Assembly: GCF_005116475.1 (NCBI RefSeq)
Contig: NZ_SWBO01000002.1
Coordinates: 143,258 to 207,257 of the forward strand
DNA length: 64,000 nt
DNA from: Pedobacter cryotolerans
Lineage (GTDB): Bacteria; Bacteroidota; Bacteroidia; Sphingobacteriales; Sphingobacteriaceae
Reading direction: 5' to 3'
A program made the translations under genes and the position numbers. Position 1 is the first letter of the stretch; the number at the start of each line of letters is the position of its first letter. Under the pieces are notes generated by a model that was not told the origin of the DNA, did not search any database, and worked only from the letters and a program-made list of their open reading frames with translations. Below are positions 9,668 to 19,712 of the stretch, one piece after another.

Positions 9668-11230
9668 TCAGTTATTTGATTGCTGAGATTTTAGTTTGGT
9701 TAAAAATAATCCTGTTAAGAAAATGGCTAGCGTACCTACAACAATGATCATGTTTTTGTGCAGCGGGTTTCTAAAATTTTCGTATGCTGGCGGAAGAAGG
9801 TAAGAAAAGGTCATCCAGATAATTACAACTATACCGATGATTGTGGCCAGTTTAGCTTCGTGATTTTTGGTTTGCCGACTGATGATTCCCAAAAGAAATA
9901 AACCTAACATACCAGCGGCAAAAATTCCTGAAAGTTCCCACCAAGCATCTAAAATGCTTTTTACACCTATCATGGCTATACCTGCAATCATGCCCATTAA
10001 ACCAAAAACTACTGTGGCGATATGTAAAACAGATAAATTTTGCTTTTCGGTGATGTCTTTTTTGAAATACCTTCTGTAAATATCCACTGTAAAAACCGTT
10101 GCTGATGAATTCATACCAGAACTGATTGTACTCATTGCAGCTGATAAAATTGCTGAAACTATTAAGCCTACCAATCCAATTGGAATTTTTGTAACCATAA
10201 AATGAGGCATAATTTTATCGCCATAATCTGCTGGCTGTAAATTATTTTGTACAGTTAAAATTTCTGCAGCAGAGGCTGATATTGGCAACCTTTCTACAGC
10301 TACTTGATGCTTAATAGTTTCGATTAACTCTGGGTGAACCTGATAATAAGCATATAAAGCAGAGCCGATGACAAAAAATAATAAAGAAGCAGGTATATAC
10401 AACCAAACACAAAGCCAAATTGATTTTGAAGCCGCTTTGCTTGATGATGCAGTATGGTAACGCTGAACGTAATTCTGATCCATACCAAAATTGTTTAGGT
10501 TGATAAAAAAACCATACAACAAGACCACCCAAAATGAGGAATTTACAAAATCTGGAGAAAAACTACCCAAGCTAAACTTACTATCTGCTTTGCCAATCTC
10601 TATCACTTTTGCCACACCACCGGGCATATTTGTGATGATAAGATATAAGATTAGCAAAGCTCCAAAAGTTTTAACAACCGCCTGCACAACTTCTGTCCAA
10701 ATTACAGCTTCTATACCACCTAAAACGGTGTAAATGATAATGCAAATACCCATCACAATCATGATGATTTGCATTGAATAACCTGTTAATGCTTGCAAGC
10801 TTAGTGCTATACCAAAAAATATAGAACCCATTCTTGCCAATTGGGTTAATAAAAAACATATTACAGCATAAGCCCTTGCCCATGGCCCGAACCTATTTTC
10901 GAGATGGGTATAAGCAGATATTTCGCCAGTTGAGCGGTAAAATGGCACAAAATATTTTGCAGCAATCCATGCTGCCAATGGCATAGAAATACTGAATACA
11001 AAAGCATTCCAATTGCTGCCAAAAGCTTTACCTGGTACACCCAAAAAGGTATTGCTACTTAAAAATGTAGCGTAAATTGATAAACCTATAGCCCAACCTG
11101 GTATTAAGCCTGAGGCCTTTGTAAATTGTTCTGAATTTTTATTTTTTCGAGAAAAATAAACGCCAACTAAAATCATCCCTATTAGGTAAATGACGATTAT
11201 CGCTAAATCGAGTATTGGCAGACCCTTCAT
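9668..11230 (-). CDS. Sodium:solute symporter (SSS family), sugar-type
   Basis: This 520-residue inner-membrane protein has about 13 hydrophobic segments spread along its length. Family features include the N-terminal GVYFSRKNKNSEQFTKASG loop after the first membrane span, the second span with ATFLSSNTFLGVPG, and the helical stretch SAAMSTISSGMNSSATVFT late in the protein, which resembles the sodium-site region of SSS transporters. These proteins couple Na+ entry to uptake of sugars, sugar acids or sialic acids. It sits in the carbohydrate locus directly upstream of the DHDPS-family lyase, so it probably imports that enzyme's substrate or its precursor. The spacing to the GH2 gene (202 bases, with a palindromic repeat) suggests a separate transcript. 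Confidence 0.9.
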   Translation of the reverse strand: MKGLPILDLAIIVIYLIGMILVGVYFSRKNKNSEQFTKASGLIPGWAIGLSIYATFLSSNTFLGVPGKAFGSNWNAFVFSISMPLAAWIAAKYFVPFYRSTGEISAYTHLENRFGPWARAYAVICFLLTQLARMGSIFFGIALSLQALTGYSMQIIMIVMGICIIIYTVLGGIEAVIWTEVVQAVVKTFGALLILYLIITNMPGGVAKVIEIGKADSKFSLGSFSPDFVNSSFWVVLLYGFFINLNNFGMDQNYVQRYHTASSSKAASKSIWLCVWLYIPASLLFFVIGSALYAYYQVHPELIETIKHQVAVERLPISASAAEILTVQNNLQPADYGDKIMPHFMVTKIPIGLVGLIVSAILSAAMSTISSGMNSSATVFTVDIYRRYFKKDITEKQNLSVLHIATVVFGLMGMIAGIAMIGVKSILDAWWELSGIFAAGMLGLFLLGIISRQTKNHEAKLATIIGIVVIIWMTFSYLLPPAYENFRNPLHKNMIIVVGTLAIFLTGLFLTKLKSQQSNN

Positions 11231-11360
11231 TTTGTAATTGATTTATAGTTGGTTAAAGCAAATATCACTGCATAACACTAAATATTCCTATCAAATTTTA
11301 GCTAGGTATTGTATGATGTTATCTTGTTGGGTTTGAATTTATATGTTTAATTATAATACA

Positions 11361-11425
11361 TCATACTCAATTTATTTCAGCATCCACTAAACAAGGAAGA
11401 CCCTGAAATAAATTCAGGGTGACGG
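11361..11425. repeat. Intergenic palindromic repeat, ATTTATTTCAGCATC / CAGGGTGAC family, copy 1
   Basis: The segment contains TTTATTTCAGCATC, then ACCCTGAA and TTCAGGGT as an 8-bp hairpin, then GACGG. The same order occurs at 17828-17925 with an extra internal hairpin. It lies directly after the GH2 gene and may end its transcript. Confidence 0.7.
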
Positions 11426-11432
11426 TCTTCTC

Positions 11433-14400
11433 TTACTGCACATCCAAAGCATCTATATACAATCCTTTGGTTTCAGTTGCAATAATTCTCACCAAATAAC
11501 TACCCGCGTTTATCATACTGCCTGTATTGGTATTTACATAATTCCATTTCCCCTCTTTTGTTGGCATTAGTTCTAAATTTTCTGTTTTCATCAAAGTACC
11601 ATCGGCTGACAAAAACTCGAGCTTAGCTTTTAAATTTTCATTAAATGGGTTATGGTATTTCAGCGTTAAAGAATAAACATCTGCAACGCCAGTAGCAATT
11701 TTAAATTCTAAAACACTATTTTCATTCTCATTAAAAACCACTCTCGCTCTGCCCATTAAATCTTTTTTCATTAGACCATTTCCTTTTAAATGTGCCTCTG
11801 TAGCTTTGTAGCTTGTAACGGTTTTTAAATCATAAGCAGGTTCTAAATTTGTTGGTGGTAAAATAGCTACCGTATACATTGCTGTATTTAAAGATTCTTC
11901 CCCTAATTTAACTTTATCGCCTTTGGCAAACCTTTTACGGTATACATTAAACTTAACACCTGCGCTATTTACCGCAACCGATTTTGTATTTTCGTAACCA
12001 GACAGCCAAGTCAGCTTAGAATTTTCATCTACCAATACAAAAACATCAGCTGATGTATTTACCTTAAAATCAATAATTTGTTTAGTTTTATTTGAAGTTC
12101 TAATCCATTCGGCTCCGTATAAATTTGAAGGCAACGAAGTAAATTCAATTTCTTCATCAGAATATTGTTTATCGCCAATATCCATCCAAGTAGATTTTTG
12201 AATTTGAGCAGATGTTTCAATAATTGAATTTTCTTGATTAGTAATTTTTAAATTTTGTTTTAAACTTGCTATCGCGATAGCAGAAATTAAAGCCTGACCA
12301 ACTTTAACCTGAGGAAAGGAAATCTCCAATTTTCCAGCTTTAACAAAAACTTTAACTGTCTTTTTTAGTAGTTTATTTGTTCCAACTGCTGCCCAAATAT
12401 CTAAATCTTTAATTACAGTTTTATTGTTAATTGCAATATCAAAAACCCGCATTCCTTGGCCATTTAAACCACCACCAATACCTATCCATGGCTCAATAAA
12501 GTACATTTCAACCAAATATTCTCCATCTTCAGTTATCGGAAACTGAAATTTTAATTGATCTCTTCCATACCTAAAAGATTGAAACAACTTCCAATCGGCA
12601 GTTCCATCAATCGGATCAAAAGTTCTTCTTTGACTAGCAAAAAAAGACGGAACACCCGGAAAATTAGCCGTCCATGAGCTAGAGCCATATTTATTTTTAC
12701 TTGCTTGCTGATCGGCCAACCAAACATTTCCATTTTTATCTTTATAATTTGGTCCGCCAGCGTTTAAACGGTATATGTACTTGTAATTTTTAACTGGTTC
12801 TGTAATATGGTCATCCTTAACCAAAGCCCCAAAATTTGGCGATTTTGCCAAACTATTTAACACAATTACATCTTTAGCGACAGCTTTTCCATTTACATAA
12901 CCAATGGCATTAAGTACATTGTATATAATATTTGGTTTATCCCATTTAAAATGTGTACCAATTCCATTCTTCGTTCTTTTGCCCAAAGATTGTCCGTTTA
13001 TATCATTAAACAATTCAACTTCATCGCAATTAGAATAAACAGTTATGCTATCTTTTATACCCGGATTTGACCATCTGTTTGGCCAGGTATGTGAAACAAC
13101 ATAAACCATCGGTTCAGCTTCTTTTGGTGCAAAATTGCCTCTAAACATGTAAAAAACATCGGTTGGTTCTTCCCAGGGTGTGTACATTCCTTTGTAATTT
13201 ACTGGACCAATTCGATCTAAATCTCGTAACCCTTCGCCACCTTGTACCCTACCCGGATTATCGTGCGAACTGTACAACCAAAAATAATGACCAGCGGTTT
13301 TATCCTTGACAGACTCTGCCAAACGCACCTTGGTTTCCATCAATTCGGTCATGTAATTTTCGGTGTGAGTTGGATTTTTAATTTGCGGATCAGCAGTATG
13401 CAAATCTAACGTTCGCCAAGCACCATATTCGCCTACCAAAACCTGTTTCTGCAAATCCTCACCATAAGTTTGCGGATTACCCCCGTAAGTTCCTGTCCAG
13501 TTTTGCGGCACATCCCAATCAGTACCTTTGCCGCCATTACAAGTGGTAACCTTACGTTGTGATGAAGCTGTGGGGTCTAAACTTCTAATCAATTCGGTAC
13601 ATTCTCTGGCAAAATCTTCGGGCAAAGTGCTTTCATTTTCTAAGCCCCAAAGCACTACTGATGGACTATTTCTTCTTTCCTTTACCCAATCGATTAATAA
13701 AGATTTGAAGTTTTTTCGAAACGCTGGCGTATCATACCAAATGTGGGCTGCCATTTGTGTCCAGCTTAAAATTCCGAGTTGATCCCAATAGGTTTGGTAC
13801 AATAAATTGTGTGGTTGGTGCGCATCGCGAAAAGAATTGAAACCCGCCGATTTAATTTGCATAACCCTAGATTTAATTTGCTCATTACTAAACGCATGAC
13901 TGTTACCTAGCAAATGCTCATACTCTGCAATTCCATTGATAAAAACTGGTTTTCCGTTTAAAAGAAACACTTTTTGGTTGGCTTTTTCGCCTATAGGCCA
14001 ACTAATCCACCTAATTCCATAAGGCGTTTTTAGTTCATCAATTACTTTTCCATTTTCAATAATCGATGTTTTTAAAGTATACAAATACGGATTTTCTATA
14101 GACCACAATTTTGGGTTTTTAATTTCACCTGTTTGTTGTTTTATAACAATTTCTTGTCCGGCTGGGATAATTATTTTTTTAGACAATGCTTTTTCAATAT
14201 TACCTTCAACATCAAATAATTGATTATAAATAGTGATTGTTTTTGGTTTTGCAGCATAATTTTTAACCGTTGTCGCCAAATTTAGCAAAGCTGATTTTTC
14301 AGATATTTGATCGTCGTTCCAAATATGCACACCAAAAGGTTCTATCCGAACATCGTTGGTTACAATTAAATGAACCGGACGAAAAATACCCATAGGTTGC

Positions 14401-14936
14401 GAGCCTTCAGAAAAACCTCGCTCGGTTGAGCAACCGCCATCAACCCAAGGTAAATCCATAATATTTGCAGGATGATCGGCTCTTAAAGCTAATAAATTAT
14501 CTTGATTATTGAGTTTAATTGTCGAGGTAACATCCAAAGTAAAAGTTGTTCTTCCGCCAGCATGATAACCCACTTTTTTACCATTTAACCAAATGGTTGC
14601 ATAAGAACCTACGCCTTCAAAATATAGAAAAAATTTCTTTCCAGTTTTTACTTCATTGCTTTTAAAAGTTTTACGGTACCAAGCGTAACCATGTTTGTTG
14701 CCGTGTAATTTACGCTGATATCCTCCGTACTGATCCCAATTGTGCGGTACATTTACTTTTTTCCAATCAGCCGTTTTATAATTAGTTTGTTCAAAGCCAT
14801 TATTTGCATTGATATTTTTTTCATCAGCTATGCTTAACCAATTTGCATTGAGCAAAATATCTTTACGAATGTTTTGTGCAAAAATATTTATACTTAATGC
14901 AGAGCAGATTAAAAAAAACAATGCCTTTAATTTCAT
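11433..14936 (-). CDS. Secreted GH2 glycoside hydrolase with C-terminal malectin-like region
   Basis: The protein has 1167 residues. After a signal peptide (ends IFAQ) come the GH2 sugar-binding jelly roll (about 30-190, with WDQYGGYQRK and YATIWLNGKKVG), an Ig-like domain and a TIM barrel. The acid/base Glu is in WGLENEST and the nucleophile Glu in VGEYGAW, so the enzyme should be active. From about residue 720 there is a malectin-like carbohydrate-binding region (LNAGGPNYKD), then further beta-rich sequence. GH2 includes beta-galactosidases, beta-glucuronidases and beta-galacturonidases; this sequence alone does not decide. It is 14 bases downstream of GH95 and co-transcribed with it. If the glycan is RG-II, a beta-glucuronidase or beta-galacturonidase would fit. 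Confidence 0.9.
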   Translation of the reverse strand: MKLKALFFLICSALSINIFAQNIRKDILLNANWLSIADEKNINANNGFEQTNYKTADWKKVNVPHNWDQYGGYQRKLHGNKHGYAWYRKTFKSNEVKTGKKFFLYFEGVGSYATIWLNGKKVGYHAGGRTTFTLDVTSTIKLNNQDNLLALRADHPANIMDLPWVDGGCSTERGFSEGSQPMGIFRPVHLIVTNDVRIEPFGVHIWNDDQISEKSALLNLATTVKNYAAKPKTITIYNQLFDVEGNIEKALSKKIIIPAGQEIVIKQQTGEIKNPKLWSIENPYLYTLKTSIIENGKVIDELKTPYGIRWISWPIGEKANQKVFLLNGKPVFINGIAEYEHLLGNSHAFSNEQIKSRVMQIKSAGFNSFRDAHQPHNLLYQTYWDQLGILSWTQMAAHIWYDTPAFRKNFKSLLIDWVKERRNSPSVVLWGLENESTLPEDFARECTELIRSLDPTASSQRKVTTCNGGKGTDWDVPQNWTGTYGGNPQTYGEDLQKQVLVGEYGAWRTLDLHTADPQIKNPTHTENYMTELMETKVRLAESVKDKTAGHYFWLYSSHDNPGRVQGGEGLRDLDRIGPVNYKGMYTPWEEPTDVFYMFRGNFAPKEAEPMVYVVSHTWPNRWSNPGIKDSITVYSNCDEVELFNDINGQSLGKRTKNGIGTHFKWDKPNIIYNVLNAIGYVNGKAVAKDVIVLNSLAKSPNFGALVKDDHITEPVKNYKYIYRLNAGGPNYKDKNGNVWLADQQASKNKYGSSSWTANFPGVPSFFASQRRTFDPIDGTADWKLFQSFRYGRDQLKFQFPITEDGEYLVEMYFIEPWIGIGGGLNGQGMRVFDIAINNKTVIKDLDIWAAVGTNKLLKKTVKVFVKAGKLEISFPQVKVGQALISAIAIASLKQNLKITNQENSIIETSAQIQKSTWMDIGDKQYSDEEIEFTSLPSNLYGAEWIRTSNKTKQIIDFKVNTSADVFVLVDENSKLTWLSGYENTKSVAVNSAGVKFNVYRKRFAKGDKVKLGEESLNTAMYTVAILPPTNLEPAYDLKTVTSYKATEAHLKGNGLMKKDLMGRARVVFNENENSVLEFKIATGVADVYSLTLKYHNPFNENLKAKLEFLSADGTLMKTENLELMPTKEGKWNYVNTNTGSMINAGSYLVRIIATETKGLYIDALDVQ

Positions 14937-14950
14937 TTCTATTTTAGCTT

Positions 14951-17806
14951 TTATTGGTAGATAGACTTAGTAGATATAATTTCTAACTTTCCGTTTAAAC
15001 GATAAATTTTGCCAACTTCTGTATTTAATTTAATTTCATTTTCCCCATAACGTAGCCAACAAACACCACCAACTTTCGGTAAGATTTCTATTTCATTTAA
15101 TTTGCCTTCATTCCAGTTAAAATTTAGCATAAACCCGCCTCTTGCTCTAATTCCATTAACTTTACCGAAAGGCAATTCTGATGGCAATGCAGGTAAAAGT
15201 TCAATATAATCTTGATGGCTTTGAATCAACATTTCAGCTATACCTGCGGCAGCACCAAAATTACCGTCGATTTGAAAAGGCGGATGGGCATCGAACAAGT
15301 TCACATAAGAACCAGCACTGCCATTTGTAGCAGGCTTTAACAACATTTTTACCAATTTCATGGCATGTTCTCCATCTTTAAATCTTGCCCAAAAATTTAT
15401 TTTCCAAGCCAAACTCCAGCCAGTAGCATCATCTCCACGGTATAATAATGATTGTTTTGCCGCTTCCATCATTTTGGCATCTTTACTCCAGGTAATGTCG
15501 CTACCAGGATAAACTCCCCATAAATGTGAAACATGACGATGTTTGTTTGTCGTATCATCTTTATCTTCTAACCATTCTTGCAATTGCTGGTATTTACCAA
15601 TCTGATTAGGTGCAATCAATTTTACCTTCTCTTGTAGCGATTTTCTAAAACTTTCATCCACCCCTAAAATCTGCGAAGCTTCAATACAATTGTTAAACAA
15701 TGATCTGATGATCTGATGATCCATAGTTGGACCTGCAACTAAACCACCATTTTCTGGCGAGTTAGATGGCGTACTAATTAACCAACCTGTTTTTGGGTCT
15801 CTTACTAAAAACTCTACAAAAAACTCTGCTGATTTTTTCATGATCGGATAAGCTTCGTTTCTTAAGAATTTTTCGTTTTTACTGAATAAATAATGTTCCC
15901 AAAAATGTTGCGTTAACCAAGCACCGCCAGCAACCCAAATACCATGATTGGATGCATTAATTGGTGCAGTACCGTTCCACAAATCAGTATTGTGATGTAA
16001 AACCCAACCTTTAGCGTTGTAATATTCTTTTGCGGTTTCTTCTCCTTTTACCGATAAAGCTTTGGCTTTGCTAAAAAATGGTTCGTTTAATATAGCAAGG
16101 CCAAGTACATCGGCAGGCCAATAGTTCATTTCAAAATTGATATTGGTAGTATATTTACTTCCCCATGGCGGAGTAAGCATGTCATTCCAAATACCTTGCA
16201 AATTAGCAGGTTGTGTGCCTTTACGAGAACTTGAAATCAATAAATACCTACCATATTGCATGTACAATGCTATTAATGCAGGGTCTTTTTCAGTTGCAAA
16301 TTTTTCAATTCTTTGGTCGGTAGGTAACTTAGCATTGGCTGATGTGCCAAAATTTACGTTAAAAGAAGTAAAGTATTGCCCATACTCCCCTAAATGATGT
16401 TTCTTAATTAAATCATATTTTTTTCCTTCTAAATTTAACCAAGCAATATCATTGGCATTTGCCGCTCGCCCATTTACGTTAGTGTCGCTTACAAAATTTG
16501 TACCTGCGGTTAAATAGAAAATTACTTCATCAGCCTTTGCTATCACAAGATGTTGATCAACCACTTTAAGTGATCCATTTTTCACAAGAGCAGTTAATCT
16601 AGCCTCACCATTAAGTGCTCCATCCTTTACCCTTACAAAAAGTCCCAAAGTGCTATCATTTAACATTTTTGTCTCCGCATGCTGATGTACACTTGAGAGT
16701 GTAACGTCTAAAGAAACTGAATTCGGACGATCTGCTGTCATTTTCATTACTATAGCCTGATTGGGTTCACTAGCAAAGTATTCACGATTGTAATTAACCT
16801 GACCAACTGTATAAGAAGTATTTACAATAGCAGTGTTCAAATCTAAAGAACGTTTATAATTGGTGTATGTAGATTCGTGTGCAAATTTAAAGATCACATC
16901 ACCAAATGGCTGGTAACTTGCTTGATATTGAGCAACTTCTGGCGGTTGGGTATTTTGGATTAGGTACCTCCATCTTTTTACTAAAGACACGCCGTTTTCA
17001 ACATTTGAACCTACCGGATAAATACCGATGTGCCTTTTTGTATCCTTAAAACCAGCTATCCCGCCTTTATCAAAATAATTTAAAACTTGTATGGCAATGG
17101 TATTTGTTCCGGTTTTTATCAGCTTTGCTGGAATGGTGTATTTTCTTGCATCCAGATTATCGGTATTGCCAACCAACGTTCCGTTAATATAAGTAAAATC
17201 TTGATCTCGAATTCTATTTAAATCTAAAACTAAATCTTTTCCGTTCCAATTTGCAGGTGCTTCAAAAGTTGTTCTGAACCAAACTGCCCCGTCTACATTT
17301 GCTAAGCCAACCAGTTCCCAACCTTCGTAAGATGGAACTTGAATGGTTTTCCAAAGTTTGTCGTCGTAGTCAATTGTAGCAGGATTTCCAGTAATTCCTT
17401 TGCCCGCTTTCATTTCCAATACCCATTTTTGTCTATCCCCAGCTTCACTTTTTAGGCCCATAAATTCAGCTTCTGCTAAAGTTTCGGCTTCTTTTTGTTT
17501 GCCTTCGGCCAGTAATCTTCTTATTTCTGCTAAATGTTGTGATGCGCCTTTTCTGTTGTAATTTCTAGGTTTACCAGTCCACAGGGTTTCTTCGTTAAAC
17601 TGAATTTGCTCTTGAGCAATGCCACCATAAATCATAGCACCAAGCCTACCATTGCCTATTGGCAAAGCGTCCGTCCATATTTTTGCGGGTTTATTGTACC
17701 AAAGGCGATGATCGTTTTGGGAAAATCCATAATTATAGCTAGAAAAGATTAGGAATAGCACAATGATGTATTTGGTTGAAGATTTCATTAGCATATTGAT
17801 TTTCAT
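14951..17806 (-). CDS. Secreted GH95 alpha-L-fucosidase/alpha-L-galactosidase with inserted beta-sandwich
   Basis: The protein has 951 residues, longer than the usual 750-850 for GH95. It opens with an export signal (ends FSQ) and the GH95 N-terminal motif LPIGNGRLGAM. The (alpha/alpha)6 catalytic part carries the family motifs NINFEMNYWP, STPSNSPENG (acid Glu) and QIDGNFGA (base Asp). Between about residues 118 and 292 the N-terminal domain is interrupted by a jelly-roll segment that reads like a GH2-type sugar-binding domain (VWFRTTFEAP, YINGTLVGN). GH95 enzymes remove alpha-L-fucose or alpha-L-galactose by inversion. The L-fucose/L-galactose catabolic operon upstream fits either. Internal methionines at codons 5 and 7 are alternative starts. 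Confidence 0.9.
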   Translation of the reverse strand: MKINMLMKSSTKYIIVLFLIFSSYNYGFSQNDHRLWYNKPAKIWTDALPIGNGRLGAMIYGGIAQEQIQFNEETLWTGKPRNYNRKGASQHLAEIRRLLAEGKQKEAETLAEAEFMGLKSEAGDRQKWVLEMKAGKGITGNPATIDYDDKLWKTIQVPSYEGWELVGLANVDGAVWFRTTFEAPANWNGKDLVLDLNRIRDQDFTYINGTLVGNTDNLDARKYTIPAKLIKTGTNTIAIQVLNYFDKGGIAGFKDTKRHIGIYPVGSNVENGVSLVKRWRYLIQNTQPPEVAQYQASYQPFGDVIFKFAHESTYTNYKRSLDLNTAIVNTSYTVGQVNYNREYFASEPNQAIVMKMTADRPNSVSLDVTLSSVHQHAETKMLNDSTLGLFVRVKDGALNGEARLTALVKNGSLKVVDQHLVIAKADEVIFYLTAGTNFVSDTNVNGRAANANDIAWLNLEGKKYDLIKKHHLGEYGQYFTSFNVNFGTSANAKLPTDQRIEKFATEKDPALIALYMQYGRYLLISSSRKGTQPANLQGIWNDMLTPPWGSKYTTNINFEMNYWPADVLGLAILNEPFFSKAKALSVKGEETAKEYYNAKGWVLHHNTDLWNGTAPINASNHGIWVAGGAWLTQHFWEHYLFSKNEKFLRNEAYPIMKKSAEFFVEFLVRDPKTGWLISTPSNSPENGGLVAGPTMDHQIIRSLFNNCIEASQILGVDESFRKSLQEKVKLIAPNQIGKYQQLQEWLEDKDDTTNKHRHVSHLWGVYPGSDITWSKDAKMMEAAKQSLLYRGDDATGWSLAWKINFWARFKDGEHAMKLVKMLLKPATNGSAGSYVNLFDAHPPFQIDGNFGAAAGIAEMLIQSHQDYIELLPALPSELPFGKVNGIRARGGFMLNFNWNEGKLNEIEILPKVGGVCWLRYGENEIKLNTEVGKIYRLNGKLEIISTKSIYQ

Positions 17807-17827
17807 TGTAAACTTTTCTTAGCCATC

Positions 17828-17925
17828 TCGTCCTGCTGAATTTATTTCAGCATCTTCCCTGCAAGAAAGACCCTGACCTGTAGCGAAGCGGAAAGCTACG
17901 CAGTAAAATAAATTCAGGGTGACGA
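17828..17925. repeat. Intergenic palindromic repeat, ATTTATTTCAGCATC / CAGGGTGAC family, copy 2
   Basis: This is a longer copy of the repeat at 11361-11425. It has TTTATTTCAGCATC, GACCCTGA and AAATTCAGGGTGACG in the same order. About 28 extra bases forming a small hairpin (TAGCGAAGC / GCTACGC) are inserted after ACCCTGA. It fills the gap between the GH28 and GH95 genes. Confidence 0.7.
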
Positions 17926-17938
17926 CTGCCCCCAAGGA

Positions 17939-19516
17939 TTACTTATCTCCCGAAATTACTTTCACTTCTTCCTTAACATCCTCTTCTTTTTTAATCGGCA
18001 TTTTTGCATTTCTAAAGTTATTATTGCCTAAACTTATATTTTTTGTTTCTGCACCGCTTAAACGCAAATAAATTCCAGTACCAGAAAAAGGGTTTGAGTT
18101 GTAAATGAAAGCATCGTTTACATTTTTCAAATCTAAAATTGGCGAATTAGCCAATGGCGAATAACTTTTTACATTATCAATAGTTAGGTTATTCACTTTG
18201 TTGGCTTTAATTGCTGCACCAATTTCTGTGTTAATTTGCACATTATGAAATTCAATTCGATTAGAATTTGAAATATCAAAGCCAGATTTTGCATCTAAAT
18301 TGATATCGCTAAAGGTGATATTTTCTATTGGCATTTCTTCTAAACCATTTAAAAAAGCAGCCTGATTTACTTGTCCCGTAATATTGCTAAAATGTATATT
18401 TCTAAATCTTGGTGTTCGTTCAGAAACAGGCTCAACTGTAGTTTTTGCATATTGTAAATCCAACACAATCGCCTGATCTCTAATGTTTTTCATTACAATA
18501 TTACTCACTCTAATTTCTTCAACAATTCCTCCTCTTCCTCTAGCCGATTTAATTCTTATCCCGCGATCGGTACCATCAAAAACACAGTTCGAAATGGTTA
18601 TTTTTCTTACATCGCCACTCATTTCGCTGCCAATTACCACACCACCATGGCCTGATAACATGGTACTATTAGTAATGGTATAATTTTCTGCAGGCGTTGC
18701 CATTTTTCTACCGGGTGCATCTTTGCCCGATTTAATGGTAATGCAATCATCGCCAACACTAATGTGGCAATCAGAGATATGTACATTTTTACATGATTCT
18801 GGGTTGATACCATCTGTGTTAGGGGCATTTTTAGCCGGATTAAATATGGTTACCCCATATATTTTTATGTTTTCACAAAACTGCGGATTGACCGTCCAAA
18901 AAGGAGAATTTTGAATGGTAATACCTTCTATGATAATGTTTTTGCTATGCATAAATTGAATAAAAGGTGGACGTAAAAAACCACGTTTCATTTGTTTTGG
19001 GTCATCTGGCAAAAGAATGTCTTTATTCAAATCATCAAATGTGTGTTGCCATTTTGAACGTTCTTGCCCTTCTTTGTAACCCTCTACAAAATCCCACCAT
19101 TTTTTGCCATGTCCATCTATTAATCCGCGACCTTTAATGGCAATATTTTCTGCTTTATACGCATAAAAAAGTGGTGAAAAGCTAGTTACATCAACACCTT
19201 CGTAACGACTTTTTACCATTGGCAAATAATCATCAAAATTATCGCTAAAATGCAATTCGGCACCAGCATCTATTAAAATGGTAATGTTACTTTTTAAATG
19301 TATCGGACCAGTTAAATATTTACCTGCCGGGAAATAAATAGTACCTCCGCCCTTTTTTACTGCAGCATCAATTGCATTTTTAATGGCTGTTGTGGCTAGT
19401 TTGCTACTATCATTTTTCGCACCATATTTAAGCACGTTATAGTAATCTTGCGCATTGGCGGATGAAAATGACAGAGCGATAATTGTTATGACCAGAGACT
19501 TTATGATGTTTTTCAT
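17939..19516 (-). CDS. Secreted GH28 polygalacturonase-family enzyme
   Basis: The protein has 525 residues from the start chosen here: a signal peptide (MKNIIKSLVITIIALSF, ending ANAQ), then a right-handed beta-helix. All GH28 signature motifs are present in order: NTDGI, GDDCITIKSG (paired Asp), GHGGVVIGSEMSG and RGIRIKSARGRGG. The enzyme should therefore hydrolyse alpha-galacturonic-acid linkages by inversion. Members of this type act on homogalacturonan, rhamnogalacturonan or exo on GalA side chains. An in-frame ATG nine codons upstream lies inside a dispersed repeat, so I prefer the later ATG next to the signal peptide. The C-terminal tail is charged (KKEEDVKEEVK). Confidence 0.9.
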   Translation of the reverse strand: MKNIIKSLVITIIALSFSSANAQDYYNVLKYGAKNDSSKLATTAIKNAIDAAVKKGGGTIYFPAGKYLTGPIHLKSNITILIDAGAELHFSDNFDDYLPMVKSRYEGVDVTSFSPLFYAYKAENIAIKGRGLIDGHGKKWWDFVEGYKEGQERSKWQHTFDDLNKDILLPDDPKQMKRGFLRPPFIQFMHSKNIIIEGITIQNSPFWTVNPQFCENIKIYGVTIFNPAKNAPNTDGINPESCKNVHISDCHISVGDDCITIKSGKDAPGRKMATPAENYTITNSTMLSGHGGVVIGSEMSGDVRKITISNCVFDGTDRGIRIKSARGRGGIVEEIRVSNIVMKNIRDQAIVLDLQYAKTTVEPVSERTPRFRNIHFSNITGQVNQAAFLNGLEEMPIENITFSDINLDAKSGFDISNSNRIEFHNVQINTEIGAAIKANKVNNLTIDNVKSYSPLANSPILDLKNVNDAFIYNSNPFSGTGIYLRLSGAETKNISLGNNNFRNAKMPIKKEEDVKEEVKVISGDK

Positions 19517-19538
19517 TTTATTTCTTTTTTTACGTTTT

Positions 19539-19706
19539 GTCATCTTGAGCTTGTCGAAGGATCTCTAATTATGAATTCTTCATTCGTCATTGCAAGTCTC
19601 GATTTTTAATCAAGGCGAAGCAATCTTTCTAGCTATAAACTTGCAGGAAAGATTGCTTTCCCGAAAAGTCGGGACTGGCTGTTGTTCCTCCTCGCAATGA
19701 CGAAAA
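19539..19706. repeat. Intergenic composite repeat (GTCATCTTGAG plus CGTCATTGCAAG elements)
   Basis: Two dispersed elements sit side by side. The first is a short GTCATCTTGAGCTTGTCGAAGG piece split over 19540-19565. The second (about 19595-19706) starts CGTCATTGCAAG and ends CGCAATGACG, so its ends are inverted repeats. Inside is the CCCGAAAAGTCGGGA hairpin found also at 42705 and 51090. No gene is visible here. Confidence 0.7.
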
Positions 19707-19712
19707 AATTTA

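Noticed and set aside
19517..19543. Upstream ATG for the GH28 gene
   Set aside because: It lies in a dispersed GTCAT repeat and would put nine basic residues before the signal peptide.
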